From positions 10,261,884-10,325,883 of the forward strand of contig JAOANR010000010.1 in NCBI GenBank assembly GCA_030278955.1: a stretch of DNA of 64,000 nucleotides, in the 5' to 3' direction. Every line of letters begins with the position of its first letter. Within the stretch, counting starts at the first letter, position 1. This document shows, piece after piece, positions 47,680-58,465 of this stretch. The position numbers and the translations under genes were made by a program. This DNA comes from Hygrophila difformis (lineage: Eukaryota > Streptophyta > Magnoliopsida > Lamiales > Acanthaceae). The notes under the pieces are model-generated. The model was given only the letters and a program-made list of their open reading frames with translations, searched no databases and was not told the DNA's origin.

Positions 47680-47990
47680 TTTTGTGGGAAGCTGGCGCCA
47701 AATAACAAATTGAAAAGAAAATAAAGGGAAAAAAGAGCAACAAAAAGAGGTGTCCAAAAGCAGAACGGAAAAAAAGAGCTAACACTTTGGCTCTTGTGAA
47801 CCAATAACCATACGCCGGAAGAATCCGCCGCTAACACCCTGTGCGTGAAGTCTGGGGGAATGTCCAAGTAGTGTAGAATTCTTCTAAAGATGCACTTGCA
47901 AAGTACATGATGAACTGAACATCGGTCAAAGACGTCTCGCCAGGTGCGGGAGGCATGCCATTGGTCGAGTAGTCCAGTAGCATTATTAGT
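47680..47990. other. GC-richer unidentified segment in Helitron B
   Basis: This about 300-bp stretch is less AT-rich than the rest of the Helitron. It has an open - frame (DIPPDFTHRVLAADSSGVWL) that reads through it. It could be a captured gene fragment, but I do not recognise the protein. Confidence 0.3.
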
Positions 47991-48158
47991 GTAATATATA
48001 ATAATAAATTAACATATAAAATATAAAATGGAGTTAAAATTATATCTCGGAAATTATAAATTTAAAAATGTAAAATCAAATATATTACAAAATTCGTATC
48101 AGGCAAAAATGTATTAATATAAATTAAATAATGTAAAATCAAATTGATTATGGGCTAA

Positions 48159-49050
48159 GAGGATGTTTGGATGCGCGTTTTAAAAAGTGCTGCAGCATTT
48201 AGAAAAGGATAATCAGATAATTGTTGTAACAAAACATGCTGTAAAAAATTAAGTGTTTGGGTGAGCTTATGTNNNNNNNNNNNNNNNNNNNNNNNNNNNN
48301 NNNNNNNNNNNNNNNNNNNNNNNNNNNNNNNNNNNNNNNNNNNNNNNNNNNNNNNNNNNNNNNNNNNNNNNNNNNNNNNNNNNNNNNNNNNNNNNNNNNN
48401 NNNNNNNNNNNNNNNNNNNNNNNNNNNNNNNNNNNNNNNNNNNNNNNNNNNNNNNNNNNNNNNNNNNNNNNNNNNNNNNNNNNNNNNNNNNNNNNNNNNN
48501 NNNNNNNNNNNNNNNNNNNNNNNNNNNNNNNNNNNNNNNNNNNNNNNNNNNNNNNNNNNNNNNNNNNNNNNNNNNNNNNNNNNNNNNNNNNNNNNNNNNN
48601 NNNNNNNNNNNNNNNNNNNNNNNNNNNNNNNNNNNNNNNNNNNNNNNNNNNNNNNNNNNNNNNNNNNNNNNNNNNNNNNNNNNNNNNNNNNNNNNNNNNN
48701 NNNNNNNNNNNNNNNNNNNNNNNNNNNNNNNNNNNNNNNNNNNNNNNNNNNNNNNNNNNNNNNNNNNNNNNNTGTTTCAAATCGCAATAATCAGATAATC
48801 ATGAAAAAATGTTTGGATTTGTATTTTTCATTACCTCAATAGGCAACAATATGGTAAAATATATTTTTGGCTACACACAATTTTCTTGCAGCACCAAAGT
48901 GGGGCTGCAAGAAAATAGTGTTTTCATTCCCTCAAAAGGCAAATAATAGATTATTGGAAGTTAGTACAAAAACAGAATTAACTGATTATTTGCGTTTTGC
49001 AAACGCAATAATCAGATAATTCCGCCCAAAATGCACAAACAAACGCCCGC
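48159..49050. mobile_element. PIF/Harbinger-like element containing the assembly gap
   Basis: The left end GAGGATGTTTGGATGCGCG and right end (inverted GCGGGCGTTTGTTTGTGCAT) flank repeated AATAATCAGATAAT words. TAA lies on each side (48156-48158, 49051-49053). Helitron A has the uninterrupted site (GGGCTAAATCAATC near 30130), which confirms the insertion. Its centre is the 500-N gap, so length and coding content are unknown. Confidence 0.75.
48273..48772. other. assembly gap (500 N)
   Basis: Exactly 500 N bases, a conventional gap size, so the true length is unknown. Open frames spanning it are artefacts. Confidence 0.99.
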
Positions 49051-49164
49051 TAAATCAATAAAACAACAATATTAGGAAAATAACCTATTTGACAAAGTTG
49101 CTAAACCACTTTGTCACATTTTTTCTCAATAATGTGGTCAAAAAATTAGCATGAACCAAATTTT

Positions 49165-49326
49165 TTTGAAGAAGCCATTGAAGGTCTGGAAAGGGTAGTG
49201 GGAGCTCATGCCACACAATTACAAAGGGAACAAAGGGAATGGATAGGGGACCGGATGGGGATTCGAACCCCCCAACCTAAAGGTTGGGAGTTGGGGGAGT
49301 TACCACGTGATTAAGTCTCCAACCCC
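49165..49326 (-). mobile_element. tRNA-derived SINE with 16-bp TSD
   Basis: The - strand begins GGGGTTGGAGACTTAATCAC and contains the pol III A-box-like GTGGTAACTCC and B box GGTTCGAATCCCC. It ends in a short A-run. Direct repeats GCATGAACCAAATTTT (49149-49164, 49327-49342) flank it. The element is related to the one at 63866. Confidence 0.9.
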
Positions 49327-49454
49327 GCATGAACCAAATTTTATGTAATAAGTACAATATTTGAATTTTTGAAATCTTATCTTATTTTAAAATTATATAT
49401 ATAAATTTTACTTACCGCGCATTGCGCGGGCAGGTATGCTAGTTCTTATTAAAA

Positions 49455-49615
49455 TCACACCAGATCAGACCAGACCAGATTAGATTAGATCAAATCACAT
49501 CAGACCAGACCCATTGAGATCAAATCAGACTAGATCAGACCACACTATATAAATCATTGTAATCAGATCAGACCAGACCAGAAACATTCACACCAGACCA
49601 GACCAGATATTATAA
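49455..49615. repeat. ATCAGACCAG minisatellite-like tract
   Basis: Irregular repeats of AGATCAGACCAGACCAGA and variants start 12 bp after the Helitron B end. Confidence 0.8.
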
Positions 49616-51707
49616 AATTTATATTAGAACACCTTCTTTCTTTCTTTTAGGCCAAGAGAACACGGCCTAATTCTCCTAATTGTATACTTATGTGAAATTA
49701 GTTTCGAAAATAGTAAAAGTATCTAGAAAATGTCCCATCCATACTTTTGATTATGGGGTTTGGCGTTAGCTATGTACTGACAATAATTAGACTGTTTTTG
49801 ATGATTCTATCGAGTCGAGTATCGAGCTTGAACAGTATAATTCGAGCTTGTACAGTAAAAAAAATTTAAAGTTCTAGCTCGAATTTAACTAGGCTAGATT
49901 GCAGATAATTTGAATTTGAATTAGCAGTTTTACTTATTATGCTGCAAAATATAAGTTTGTTAAACTTGATAAAGCTTAAATTGTGTCTAATAATTTTTTT
50001 ATTTTTATATTTTTAAAATTTAATAATTTAATCGAGTTTTGATCGAGTATCGAGTCGAGTTTTCCTCACCCCTAAGTCTTCTAAGGGCAATAAAATTATT
50101 GTACAGACTTTGGGAAATTTGTATATGCAACTTGGTGGACTGAGGTTATATGATGCGAAATTATGGTTATGTAATGGATTAAAAGTAACATCATCACAAA
50201 ATCTTAAGCATCATTTCATAAACATCATAAAAACTGTCCAGGGATATCATCTTCTTATTTTGTCATCACAAACCCCCGCGATCATAAGCTGCATGTGCAA
50301 AATTCGTACAGTAACCCCTCTCCATTAAGGAAGCTCGTTTAGATTGGCCTTGATTAGGGGTGTCAATGGCTTTCTCATTTCTCCATTTTTTTTTCTTTTC
50401 TGTTCTCCTAGTTATGAAGGACTGTCGGAGTACAAAACATCGAGGATTTATATATGGGCATGATCACAAAATCATAGACTATAAATTCGTTGGAATAGAA
50501 CCAAGTAGGAGTATATTATTTGAAAAAGACAAAAACCGACTCTCAACAACTTCAATAGGCAATTTATTGTAACTAATTTACTAGTATAATTATTTTGAAC
50601 GATGCATCATTCATCACAAGTGAGTTGATGAGTTGCAATTCAATTGGCAGATCAAAGTACATTATTGAGCATGATAAGGAGGATCAGCAAGCCACGTCAA
50701 GAGATTGTACTACTAAGTTTGACTTTTGACTTTGCAAAAGTCAAAACTGATGACGAGGATGATCATGCATGCTCCCTTCACAAAGTTTCAAAATGATTGC
50801 GAGCACCACTCATTCACTCACAATTTTGTAATGCCTTTACAAAGCATTACAAATTTCCTTTAAAAAAAAAATTTATTTTTATAACACAGTTTTGTAAAAA
50901 CTTTTTTCTAAACATTGACACAATTTGTTTAAAAAAAATGACTTTATTAACACAATTTGGTTGTTCAATACAAATTCCATTACAAATTTTCTTTTTTTAA
51001 AAAAACCGCTATCTACACACTGCTTTTCTACTAAACGCACACCATCTAATTTTTTTTCTTCCTAAAATACCTCCATGTTAAAAAAAAAATCAAAATACAT
51101 ACCATGTTTAAATCCTAAATGTCCATATTTCTAAACTCACACGACCAAAATGCTAAATACACACCATATTTAAATCCTAAATCTCATCTCACATTCACAT
51201 TCTCTCTCCCCAATTCTCTTCTTTGTTCAAACTCTATAGACATTTTTTCTACATTAAATCCCACTCAAATCTAAGCCAAATTAGTGGAAAAATGCACTGA
51301 AGTGTTTTACAAGGGATATATGCGAAATATCGGATGAGAAGTCGCCCCCGAAAGTAATGGTAAGCACTTTGAAAACTGAATTTTTTTTGTATTTTCCTCG
51401 AACTTTTCAGGTAGAATTTTCTAAACAAATTGGTTATGTTCGAAAAATAATCCTGAACGCGTATGCTACGTTCAATTTTTTTCTTTAACAGGGCGCACAT
51501 GTTCGAAATATATTCCTAAACAAACACAGTTGGTTCAAAAAAATTTCTTGAACATACCTGTGACAATATTAAGTAAAGTTCAAATGCGGGAGGCGCGGCA
51601 GACGCGACAGTGAGGGAGCAGCGACAGAGAGCATAGGCGAGGCGAGGCATTGGTGAGGGCGTGGCGAAGCGACGCGGACGGTTTAGCCAACCAATTTTGT
51701 AGTGATA
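49616..51707. other. spacer with decayed repeats
   Basis: No gene is seen. About 49790-50080 has repeated TCGAGTATCGAG words. A block near 50180-50320 (TCATCACAAA, GCTGCATGTGCAAA, AACCCCT) resembles part of the PDIL5-2 intron 3 sequence near 17400-17585, suggesting a dispersed repeat. The remainder is AT-rich. Confidence 0.35.
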
Positions 51708-52209
51708 TGTTTTTTTTTTTTTGGTTACACGTGATGCACAAGCGTCGATAAAGGAGAAAATTACATAAATCTACAAAAAAAGGGGAAGAGAAGGAAGGAC
51801 AAGAAAAATAAATCAAACTAAGTGAGAAGGTACCAGACTCCCGCCATATCCATCGATAGTAGATATCGTACATCATCTGGTAGAAAGGCCCAAGTCGTGA
51901 AGGATTCAACCGAGCAAGCACCTCATTTTGCCAACACATCCGCTATAGAATTATCCTCTTAAGACATGATACCACCGATAGCCAGAGTTATTGTCAAGTA
52001 GATCAGATATGTTACGAATCAAAGGAAACAAGGAATGGGCAACATCCAACTCAGTCCGAATAATCCTAAGAGCCTCCAAAGAGTCCGAGTAACAACAGGC
52101 TGAAGCAATGCCCAAGGATTGAAGACGTTGCATACCGTTCCAAATGGCATGCAACTCTGCAAGCAGATTGGAAGCTCTCCCAATAAAACCTAAGAAACCT
52201 GTCAGCCAT
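51708..52209 (-). pseudogene. LINE RNase H remnant, 3' half
   Basis: The - strand reads AIWNGMQRLQSLGIASACCY, SDSLEALRIIRTELD and VLRGEDNSIADVLAK-like sequence. It then runs through a stop to a tail and an A-run (complement of about 51708-51721). This is the end of ORF2 of a plant L1 element. The front part continues at 60802 across the gypsy insertion. Stops and frame breaks show decay. Confidence 0.75.
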
Positions 52210-54540
52210 TGTAACGCCCCAAAAATTTAAAACCAAATTTCTGTGACGTCACTGCCGTGTTACCTCTCTTAAACTGTTGGCCAATCAATTTAAGATCAAT
52301 AACACGTAGCCAAGTAACAGGAAGCCAATGAATCATAATACAAATCCAGAAAGGAAACCTCACATTATAACAGACGTCCGGCTTACAAGCCTTATTCATG
52401 CGACATAACAGTCGACATATCAGTCTCATCTCAACCTGTCAGAGATATTAAGTAACACACAAGACAGAACGTAATGTACCGATCGGTACCACCAGCAGTA
52501 CGAGACAAGGTAATAGAGTCATAGCATATTATTCAAGACAAGCACATAAGTCCACAACATGCTAATGCATCCCTAGGTAGATCACTCATCCCCAAACCCC
52601 ACATCGTGCTCAGGCTCTGCGTCCTCCCCGGGAATATCTATACATGAAAACATAGCAAGGGTCAGTACAAGGTACTGAGCAAGAATAGAAGAATCGGCAT
52701 AAGGGGAAACAAGAATTAACTTGATTCCCTAGAAGTATATTTATACATATAGGTGGAGATATATTCCGTTTTTAAACATTTGTTAGGCATAACATAAAAA
52801 TTAAACAGTGCAAATAAGTAAACATCACACCGTCCCATACCGGTGCTTCAACCACTGCAAATAAGATGAATGATGGATGATGAGATGAAATGTTATGACC
52901 TAGGATGTCTATCTACCCTAAATGCAACACATAAGCATGCCTAGCGCGCACCTAAGTACCATGGTCGGTATTCCCTCCCATATAAGGGTCCACTCCCCTT
53001 AATGGTCGAGAGACATACCCACAGTGCCCCCGCCGCGGACACTAACAGCTGAGATTGTGGCTTACGGCAAGCGGGTCAGGCAAAGGGTCATGAGCCCTTT
53101 CCAGCCAAAATCAGACTAGGATATAAATCCTTTTCAGTCTCAATATATCATCACAATTATTCACATTCAATTCAATCACTCATCTCGAGTGAAGTATTTT
53201 CTTTAAAATAAATAGCTTTAAAATAGTCTGGGCTCTTTGAAATATACTACTAGTTTATAAATGATAACTTTAAAAATAATAATACTTGAAAATAATAGTT
53301 TTTAAAAGAATAATCCGGGCTCTTTAAAATAGTAGTTTTAAAATATTCCGGGGTGTGCCAAGTCCCACATATCGGCATCAACACATATCGTTATAGAAGC
53401 GAAACAAGTCTCGATCTTAACTAAGGCATAGTAGATCACCGCTAATCACAACTAAGTTCAAAGATTGTGAGCATAATGATGGTTATGGCATGCTAGAAGC
53501 ATAAGAAGAACTAAGGAAACACGAAGGACGAAGAATCGGAACAACGAGCGGACGAATCGCGCGGGCAGGGGAGCTGGCGCGCTCCCCGCGCGGTTTTCTC
53601 ATGAAAACCGCGCCAACCCCGCGCGGGACTCGGACGTCGTGACGTTCAATCGCGCGCTGCTCGCGCGCTGTTTGGCTAAAGGGCGCGCCAAGTGCGCGCC
53701 GACACACCAGAAACGATGGAAATGGCGGTTTCCGGCCATTCCACCGATTATGCCCCCATTTAGGCCTATCTCTACCCTTGCCTGATATGTAAACGAGTCT
53801 CCAAGCTCCTCTCCTCAACCTGCAAGCTTCCAATCTACAATTCCAAGCCTATATTGCAAGAATCAAGCTCCAAACATCAAAAATCACTCAAGAACACAAG
53901 ATTTCCAACTTGCATCCAATTGGAAGCTTAAAAACTGAAATTACTTAACCAAAAGCATTACCTTAGCTCCCAAACTGATTTGCAACTCCCAAGCAAGGAT
54001 TTAACACAAATTCCAAGCCGATCTACAAGAGTTCATCCCAAAATCATTTAATCCCGCCACCAACTTGCTCCCTTCAAAACCCACCTCAATACTCTTCCAA
54101 ACCATGAAATACTTGATGTAAATTACTTACCTAAGGTAGTATGATGAAACCCCCAATTGATTTGAGCATAAAATCAAGGATTTGGGAGGATTTGGCACCA
54201 ACCCTAGCCTTCCCAAAAATAGTGACGGGAATGAGAAGATGAGGATGAAGAAATAGGTTTCCAACACCCAACAAATCAGATTTTGAAGAGTCAAAAATGG
54301 ATCCGGGTCGGGTCACGGGTCTCGGGTCGGGTCGGAATGTGGGTTAAAAGGGTTACACCACTTGTCTTGACCACATTGCACCCATTTGAGCACTTGACTC
54401 TTATTATCTAGTGAGTTGAACTCACTTATTCCCCCACTTAAATCTTCATTCCCTACAAAATAATCCACATACCAAGTCTTTTGTTAATTAACCATAACTA
54501 AATTAAATTAATTATGAGTTAATTAAATCGGGGTGTTACA
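52210..54540 (-). repeat. 3' LTR of gypsy copy 2
   Basis: It has TG...CA ends on the - strand (TGTAACACCCC ... GGGGCGTTACA) and the same length as the 5' LTR. It contains a CpG-rich segment (about 53541-53710). Confidence 0.97.
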
Positions 54541-54553
54541 ATCTCTCCCCCTT
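54541..54553 (-). other. polypurine tract of gypsy copy 2
   Basis: On the - strand AAGGGGGAGAGAT abuts the start of the 3' LTR. Confidence 0.85.
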
Positions 54554-54600
54554 AGGATCATTCGTCCTCGAATGAAAAAGTATGGATTAGGGTCATTACC

Positions 54601-56575
54601 TCACTGAATTGGAGTCAAATCCAATTCAGGATAACGCCCAGCCATGCTTTCCTCTGTCTCCCAAGTGGCATCCTCTACGCCATGTCTCGACCAAAGTACT
54701 TTCACCATTTTGATCGCCTTCTTGCGAAGTACCTTTTCTTTAGTGTCGAGAATCGCCACGGGGTATTCTTCGTATTCTAGGTTGTCATCCAACTCCTCCT
54801 CCTCCGGTTGTATAATCTTGTCAGGAATTGAGATAAACTTCCTCAACTGAGAGACGTGGAAAACGTTGTGCACCTTTCCCACCTCAGTTGGCAATTCTAA
54901 CCGGTAAGCGACCTTCCCAATCTTTTTAGTGATCTCATAGGGGCCTATAAATCTGGGACTCAGTTTCTCCTTTTTCCCAAATCGTCTCACGCCCCTCATG
55001 GGTGACACTCTCAAGAGTACCCAATCTCCAATCTCGAATTCAATGTCTCTCCTGGACAAATCAGCATAACTCTTCTGACGATCCTGAGCTTCCTTCATTC
55101 TGTCTCTGATCACCCGTACCACTTCAAGGGTCTGTTCAATGAGTTCAGGATCCATCACCACTCGTTCTGAAGGGTCACTCCAACACAAGGGTGTCCTGCA
55201 CTTTCTTCCGTATAAGGCCTCGAAAGGCGCCATACGAATACTCGCGTGATAGCTATTGTTGTAGGAGAACTCCACCAAAGGTAGATGTTCCTCCCACGAT
55301 CCTTGAAAATCCATCACACACGCCCTCAACATATCCTCCAAGGTTCTAATGGTCCTTTCGGTCTGTCCATCAGTCTGAGGGTGCCACGCAGTACTCATAC
55401 TAATCTGTGTCCCAAAGGCTGTCTGCAATTCCTTCCAGAACCTTGACAGGAATCTGGAATCTCTGTCGGAAATGATTTCTCGAGGAATACCAAAACGTCT
55501 AAGCACATGTTGGATGTAAGCGCCAGTGAACTGTTGCATGCTCCAGTTCAATCTCATTGGTATAAACACAACACTCTTGGTTAGTCGGTCCACAACTACC
55601 CTAAATAGTATCAAAACTGCTCCGTGTCCTGGGTAGCCCGGTGACAAAGTCCATAGCAATGGACTCCCATTTCCAAGTGGGAACATCCGAAGGTTGTAAT
55701 AAGCCTGAAGGTCTCATGTGCTCGGCTTTCACCTTCTGGCAAGTGGAACACCTAGACACAAATTCTGCCACTTCCTTCTTCATGCCTTTCCACCAATAGT
55801 TTTGCCTCAAATTCTTGTACATCTTTACTGCTCCCGGATGTACGGAGTAAGGTGTGCAATGTGTTTCCTCCATAATTTTTCCTTTCAGCGCCTGATCTTT
55901 CGGAGGCACACACCAACGATCCCCAAACTTGATCATATCCTTGCTATCAATCACAAAGCCTTCCACTTTACCCTTACGAATCTGAGCTTTCAAATGCATC
56001 ATCTCTTGACTTACAGCTTGACTTAGTCTGAGCTCCTCGAGTAATGATGGCACCACCGTCATATCATTCAACCTCGCTATCGTGTCGTAAGGAACAACCA
56101 CAATACCTTCCTTGTCCAACTCTTGCCTTAACTTCCAAGGGAGAGTAATTGAATTCAGTACATGTCCTTTCCTACTTAATGCATCAGCCACCCGGTTGGC
56201 TTTCCCTTCTATGTACTGAATACTCGTGTCGTAGTCCTGCAAAAACTCTAACCACCTTCTTTGCCTACCGCTCATCTTATCTGCAGTGTAGAGACATCTA
56301 AGGTTCTTATGATCCGAGTAGATTTGACACTTGGCGCCGTAAAGATAATGCCTCCAAATTTTTAATGCATGCACGACCGCTGCCATCTCCAGGTCGTGAG
56401 TCGGGTAATTCAGCCCGTGAGGCTTTAATTGCCTAGATGCATATGCAATCACCTTGCCATACTGCATAAGCACACACCCAAGTTCCCGATAAGATGCATC
56501 TGTGTATACCTCATATTCCCCCGATTCATCAGGTAACACTAAGGCCGGAGCCTCTGTCACCTTCTTCTTCGGTAA
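54601..56575 (-). pseudogene. pol: RNase H, integrase and chromodomain, one frameshift
   Basis: RNase H is recognisable by [32 protein letters not shown] and [10 protein letters not shown]. The integrase has the zinc region ([20 protein letters not shown] ... [11 protein letters not shown]) and catalytic residues in [20 protein letters not shown] and TERTIRTLEDML. A chromodomain-like end (KAIKMVKVLWSRHG, ATWETEESMAG) stops at 54601. An extra base near 55602 splits the frame between FDTI and VVVDRLTK. The part upstream is joined directly to protease, so the reverse transcriptase (including its YxDD) is missing. Confidence 0.92.
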
Positions 56576-56927
56576 AGGAAATCCTTGGTATCCCGCAGTC
56601 TAATCTGGCTCGGTACTTAGACAGCCAATCCATTCCCAAAATCACGTCAAAATCGGCCAAATCTAGCACCACTAGATTCGCTCTGAACTCTCGCTCTTTG
56701 ATGATTATCTGTGCATCGGGTTTAATCCACTGGCTCCGCATGAGGTCTCCCGAAGGTAGCGTAACAGGGAGTTGATAAGCCTCCAGTGGTCCCATATCAT
56801 TATTAGTTACGAATTCCGATGATATAAACGAGCATGATGCACCAGAATCATATAAGGCATAAGCAGGCACATTATCAACTAGTATAGTACCTACGCATTT
56901 AATAACATAAGGCACTACCTGGGGCAC
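56565..56927 (-). pseudogene. aspartic protease joined to RNase H by deletion
   Basis: YDSGASCSF and [18 protein letters not shown] identify the protease. At GAAGAAGGTGA (about 56562-56575) the frame passes from protease (RISFTEEEG) into sequence that in another frame is the end of RT/start of RNase H ([10 protein letters not shown]). The copy at 1 kb keeps the original continuation after the same GAAGAAGGTGA word. Confidence 0.88.
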
Positions 56928-56981
56928 TTGTTACAGATGATTAAGTCGATCAAGATTGAAATTGAACAATGGGCAACTTAC
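56927..56981 (-). other. possible 55-nt intron between gag and pro
   Basis: GTAAGT follows ACTG at the end of gag, and AACAAG precedes TGCCCCAG. Removing 56981-56927 deletes the gag stop (TGA) and joins gag to pro in frame (M T V P Q V V P). The length is at the lower limit for plant introns. Frameshifting is the alternative. Confidence 0.35.
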
Positions 56982-58164
56982 CAGTCATGACATCATCTCG
57001 TCCATCTAGCTCAGCCCGCTCAATCACATTGAGGCGGCCCCCACGGTCCCCCTGTGGTCCACGACCTCTGTCTGCACCTCGTCCACGCGACGCATTCCCA
57101 CCAGAAGCATCTGAAGTAGATCCTCCTACTCGACCCACCAACTGTGGGCACTGTGGCCTCAAATGTCCTTGCTGTCCGCACTTCCAGCAGTGGGGTCCGC
57201 TTCTATACGGTAGCTGTGCATAAGTCTGAGGTCTAGAGGTCTCTCCACCGTTTCTCGGCCTCGTCTGTCTATGCTGGGGTCTTCTCGGCCCCACTGGATC
57301 CCTGCGACGAGCGGCCCACACACGCTGCACATCAGCGCGAGCTCTCTCAATGAATAAAGCCTGATCATATGCTGAAGCTAAGCAGGCGTGTTGGTTGCTA
57401 AACCCAGTCCGGATCTCAGCCTTCAATCCATCCACAAACCTCGAAACCTTATCTTCCTCATCAGCAACTAGCATTGGTACGTATGACATGAGTTCCACAA
57501 AACGACCATAGTACTCAGACACTGTCATATTTCCTGCTTGCTCTAGGTTGAGAAATTCCCTCTTTTTAACATTCATCATCTGTGTAGTGAAAAAGTGGGA
57601 TCTCAAAGCATGACAGAAAACTTCCCATGAGAAGTTGGGTCTCGCCATAAGCTCACTCTTACGCGACCTCCACCAATGGAGAGCTGGTCCAGTAAGATAC
57701 TGCTGTCCCACCCTGACCTTCCAATTCTCTGGGCAGTCTATATTCTCGAAGATCTCCTCCATATGATAAATCCAAACAGTCAGAGCAACCGGGTCTACTC
57801 CTCCACTAAAGACCGGCGGTTGATAATGCCTTGCTAGATGCACGTAATCCACGGGTCTGGGTGGTGGTTGTGCAGGTTGATTCGCCTGCCCCTGATACAT
57901 CCCATACATAGCACTAAACATATATTGCATAAACTGAGGGTCAATGGGCATCTGTACAGGTGGCGGTGGTGGTGGAGGCACTGGTTCGTCCTCATAGTTC
58001 CAGTCATCCTCCACCTCTACAGGTTCCTCAATTGGAACATCTTCCACGTGATCATTGCCAAATCCACCATTCTCATGGTACTGTCCATGACCCCCAAAAG
58101 CTGGCCCCGGATTCCTACGAGGCCTTCCCCTCCTCCTGGGCCTTCCATCCCTGCGCGGCGGCAT
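56950..58164 (-). CDS. gag: gag polyprotein, intact
   Basis: This is a retrotransposon nucleocapsid protein. The frame is open from 58200. The preferred start is the Met at 58164 (MPPRRDGRPRRRGRP), giving 404 residues. It has a basic N-terminus, an acidic and polyproline segment, the gag domain (ALHWWRSRKSELMARPNFSW), a CCHC knuckle (CWKCGQQGHLRPQC) and an RG-rich tail. It is intact, which fits the young age of the element and could allow particle formation. The stop falls after MTGKLPIVQFQS. Confidence 0.92.
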   Translation of the reverse strand: MPPRRDGRPRRRGRPRRNPGPAFGGHGQYHENGGFGNDHVEDVPIEEPVEVEDDWNYEDEPVPPPPPPPVQMPIDPQFMQYMFSAMYGMYQGQANQPAQPPPRPVDYVHLARHYQPPVFSGGVDPVALTVWIYHMEEIFENIDCPENWKVRVGQQYLTGPALHWWRSRKSELMARPNFSWEVFCHALRSHFFTTQMMNVKKREFLNLEQAGNMTVSEYYGRFVELMSYVPMLVADEEDKVSRFVDGLKAEIRTGFSNQHACLASAYDQALFIERARADVQRVWAARRRDPVGPRRPQHRQTRPRNGGETSRPQTYAQLPYRSGPHCWKCGQQGHLRPQCPQLVGRVGGSTSDASGGNASRGRGADRGRGPQGDRGGRLNVIERAELDGRDDVMTGKLPIVQFQS

Positions 58165-58447
58165 CCTATATTCGTAACGTAACGAGATATTCAGTAACAC
58201 TCGGTAAATAAGAATAATTCTTTACCGAACAACAATTATTAAGTATAGAATTCCCGGAATATCCCCAAGGATTGATCCTGGTTTGACTCACAAACCACAA
58301 TCCACCCCTATAGGGCACGCAGATAACCAAAAACAATGCAATCTACAAGAATATAAGCAGAGTTAGATGCAATTCCTACACTATATGCTTTCCCCCACAC
58401 ATCTCACCACATGCTTGTGTTAGAATTCTAAGCACATACGAGCAGAC

Positions 58448-58462
58448 ATGGCTCTGATACCA
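58448..58462 (-). other. primer-binding site (initiator Met tRNA type)
   Basis: TGGTATCAGAGCCAT on the - strand lies three bases after the 5' LTR end and matches the 3' end of plant initiator Met tRNA as used by most plant LTR elements. Confidence 0.9.
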
Positions 58463-58465
58463 ACC

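Larger units (their letters stand above)
45650..49442 (+). mobile_element. non-autonomous Helitron B
   Basis: It starts TCTATATATCTATCTATA after A and ends with hairpin CCGCGCATTGCGCGG, CAGGTATGCTAG, then T. It shares its terminal regions with Helitron A (AAAAGTAATATAGTC, the C-run, TTCATGTAAGA, CAGGATTACATGTTG). It has no Rep/helicase. It contains a hAT-like MITE, a small MITE, a Harbinger-like element with the assembly gap, and a SINE. Confidence 0.85.

Noticed and set aside
48155..48842. Open frames across the N gap
   Set aside because: They are created by N bases.
49165..49326. tRNA gene
   Set aside because: A and B boxes are present, but no cloverleaf with anticodon stem can be made. 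Length, A-run and flanking repeats show a SINE.
51580..51939. 119-residue - frame as a gene
   Set aside because: It overlaps the decayed LINE 3' end in a shifted frame.
53483..53833. 116-residue open frame repeated at 59739 as a gene
   Set aside because: It lies in the CpG-rich part of both LTRs, and copy 1 does not keep it intact.
54131..54316. 61-residue open frame repeated at 60387
   Set aside because: LTR-internal, with no recognisable domain.
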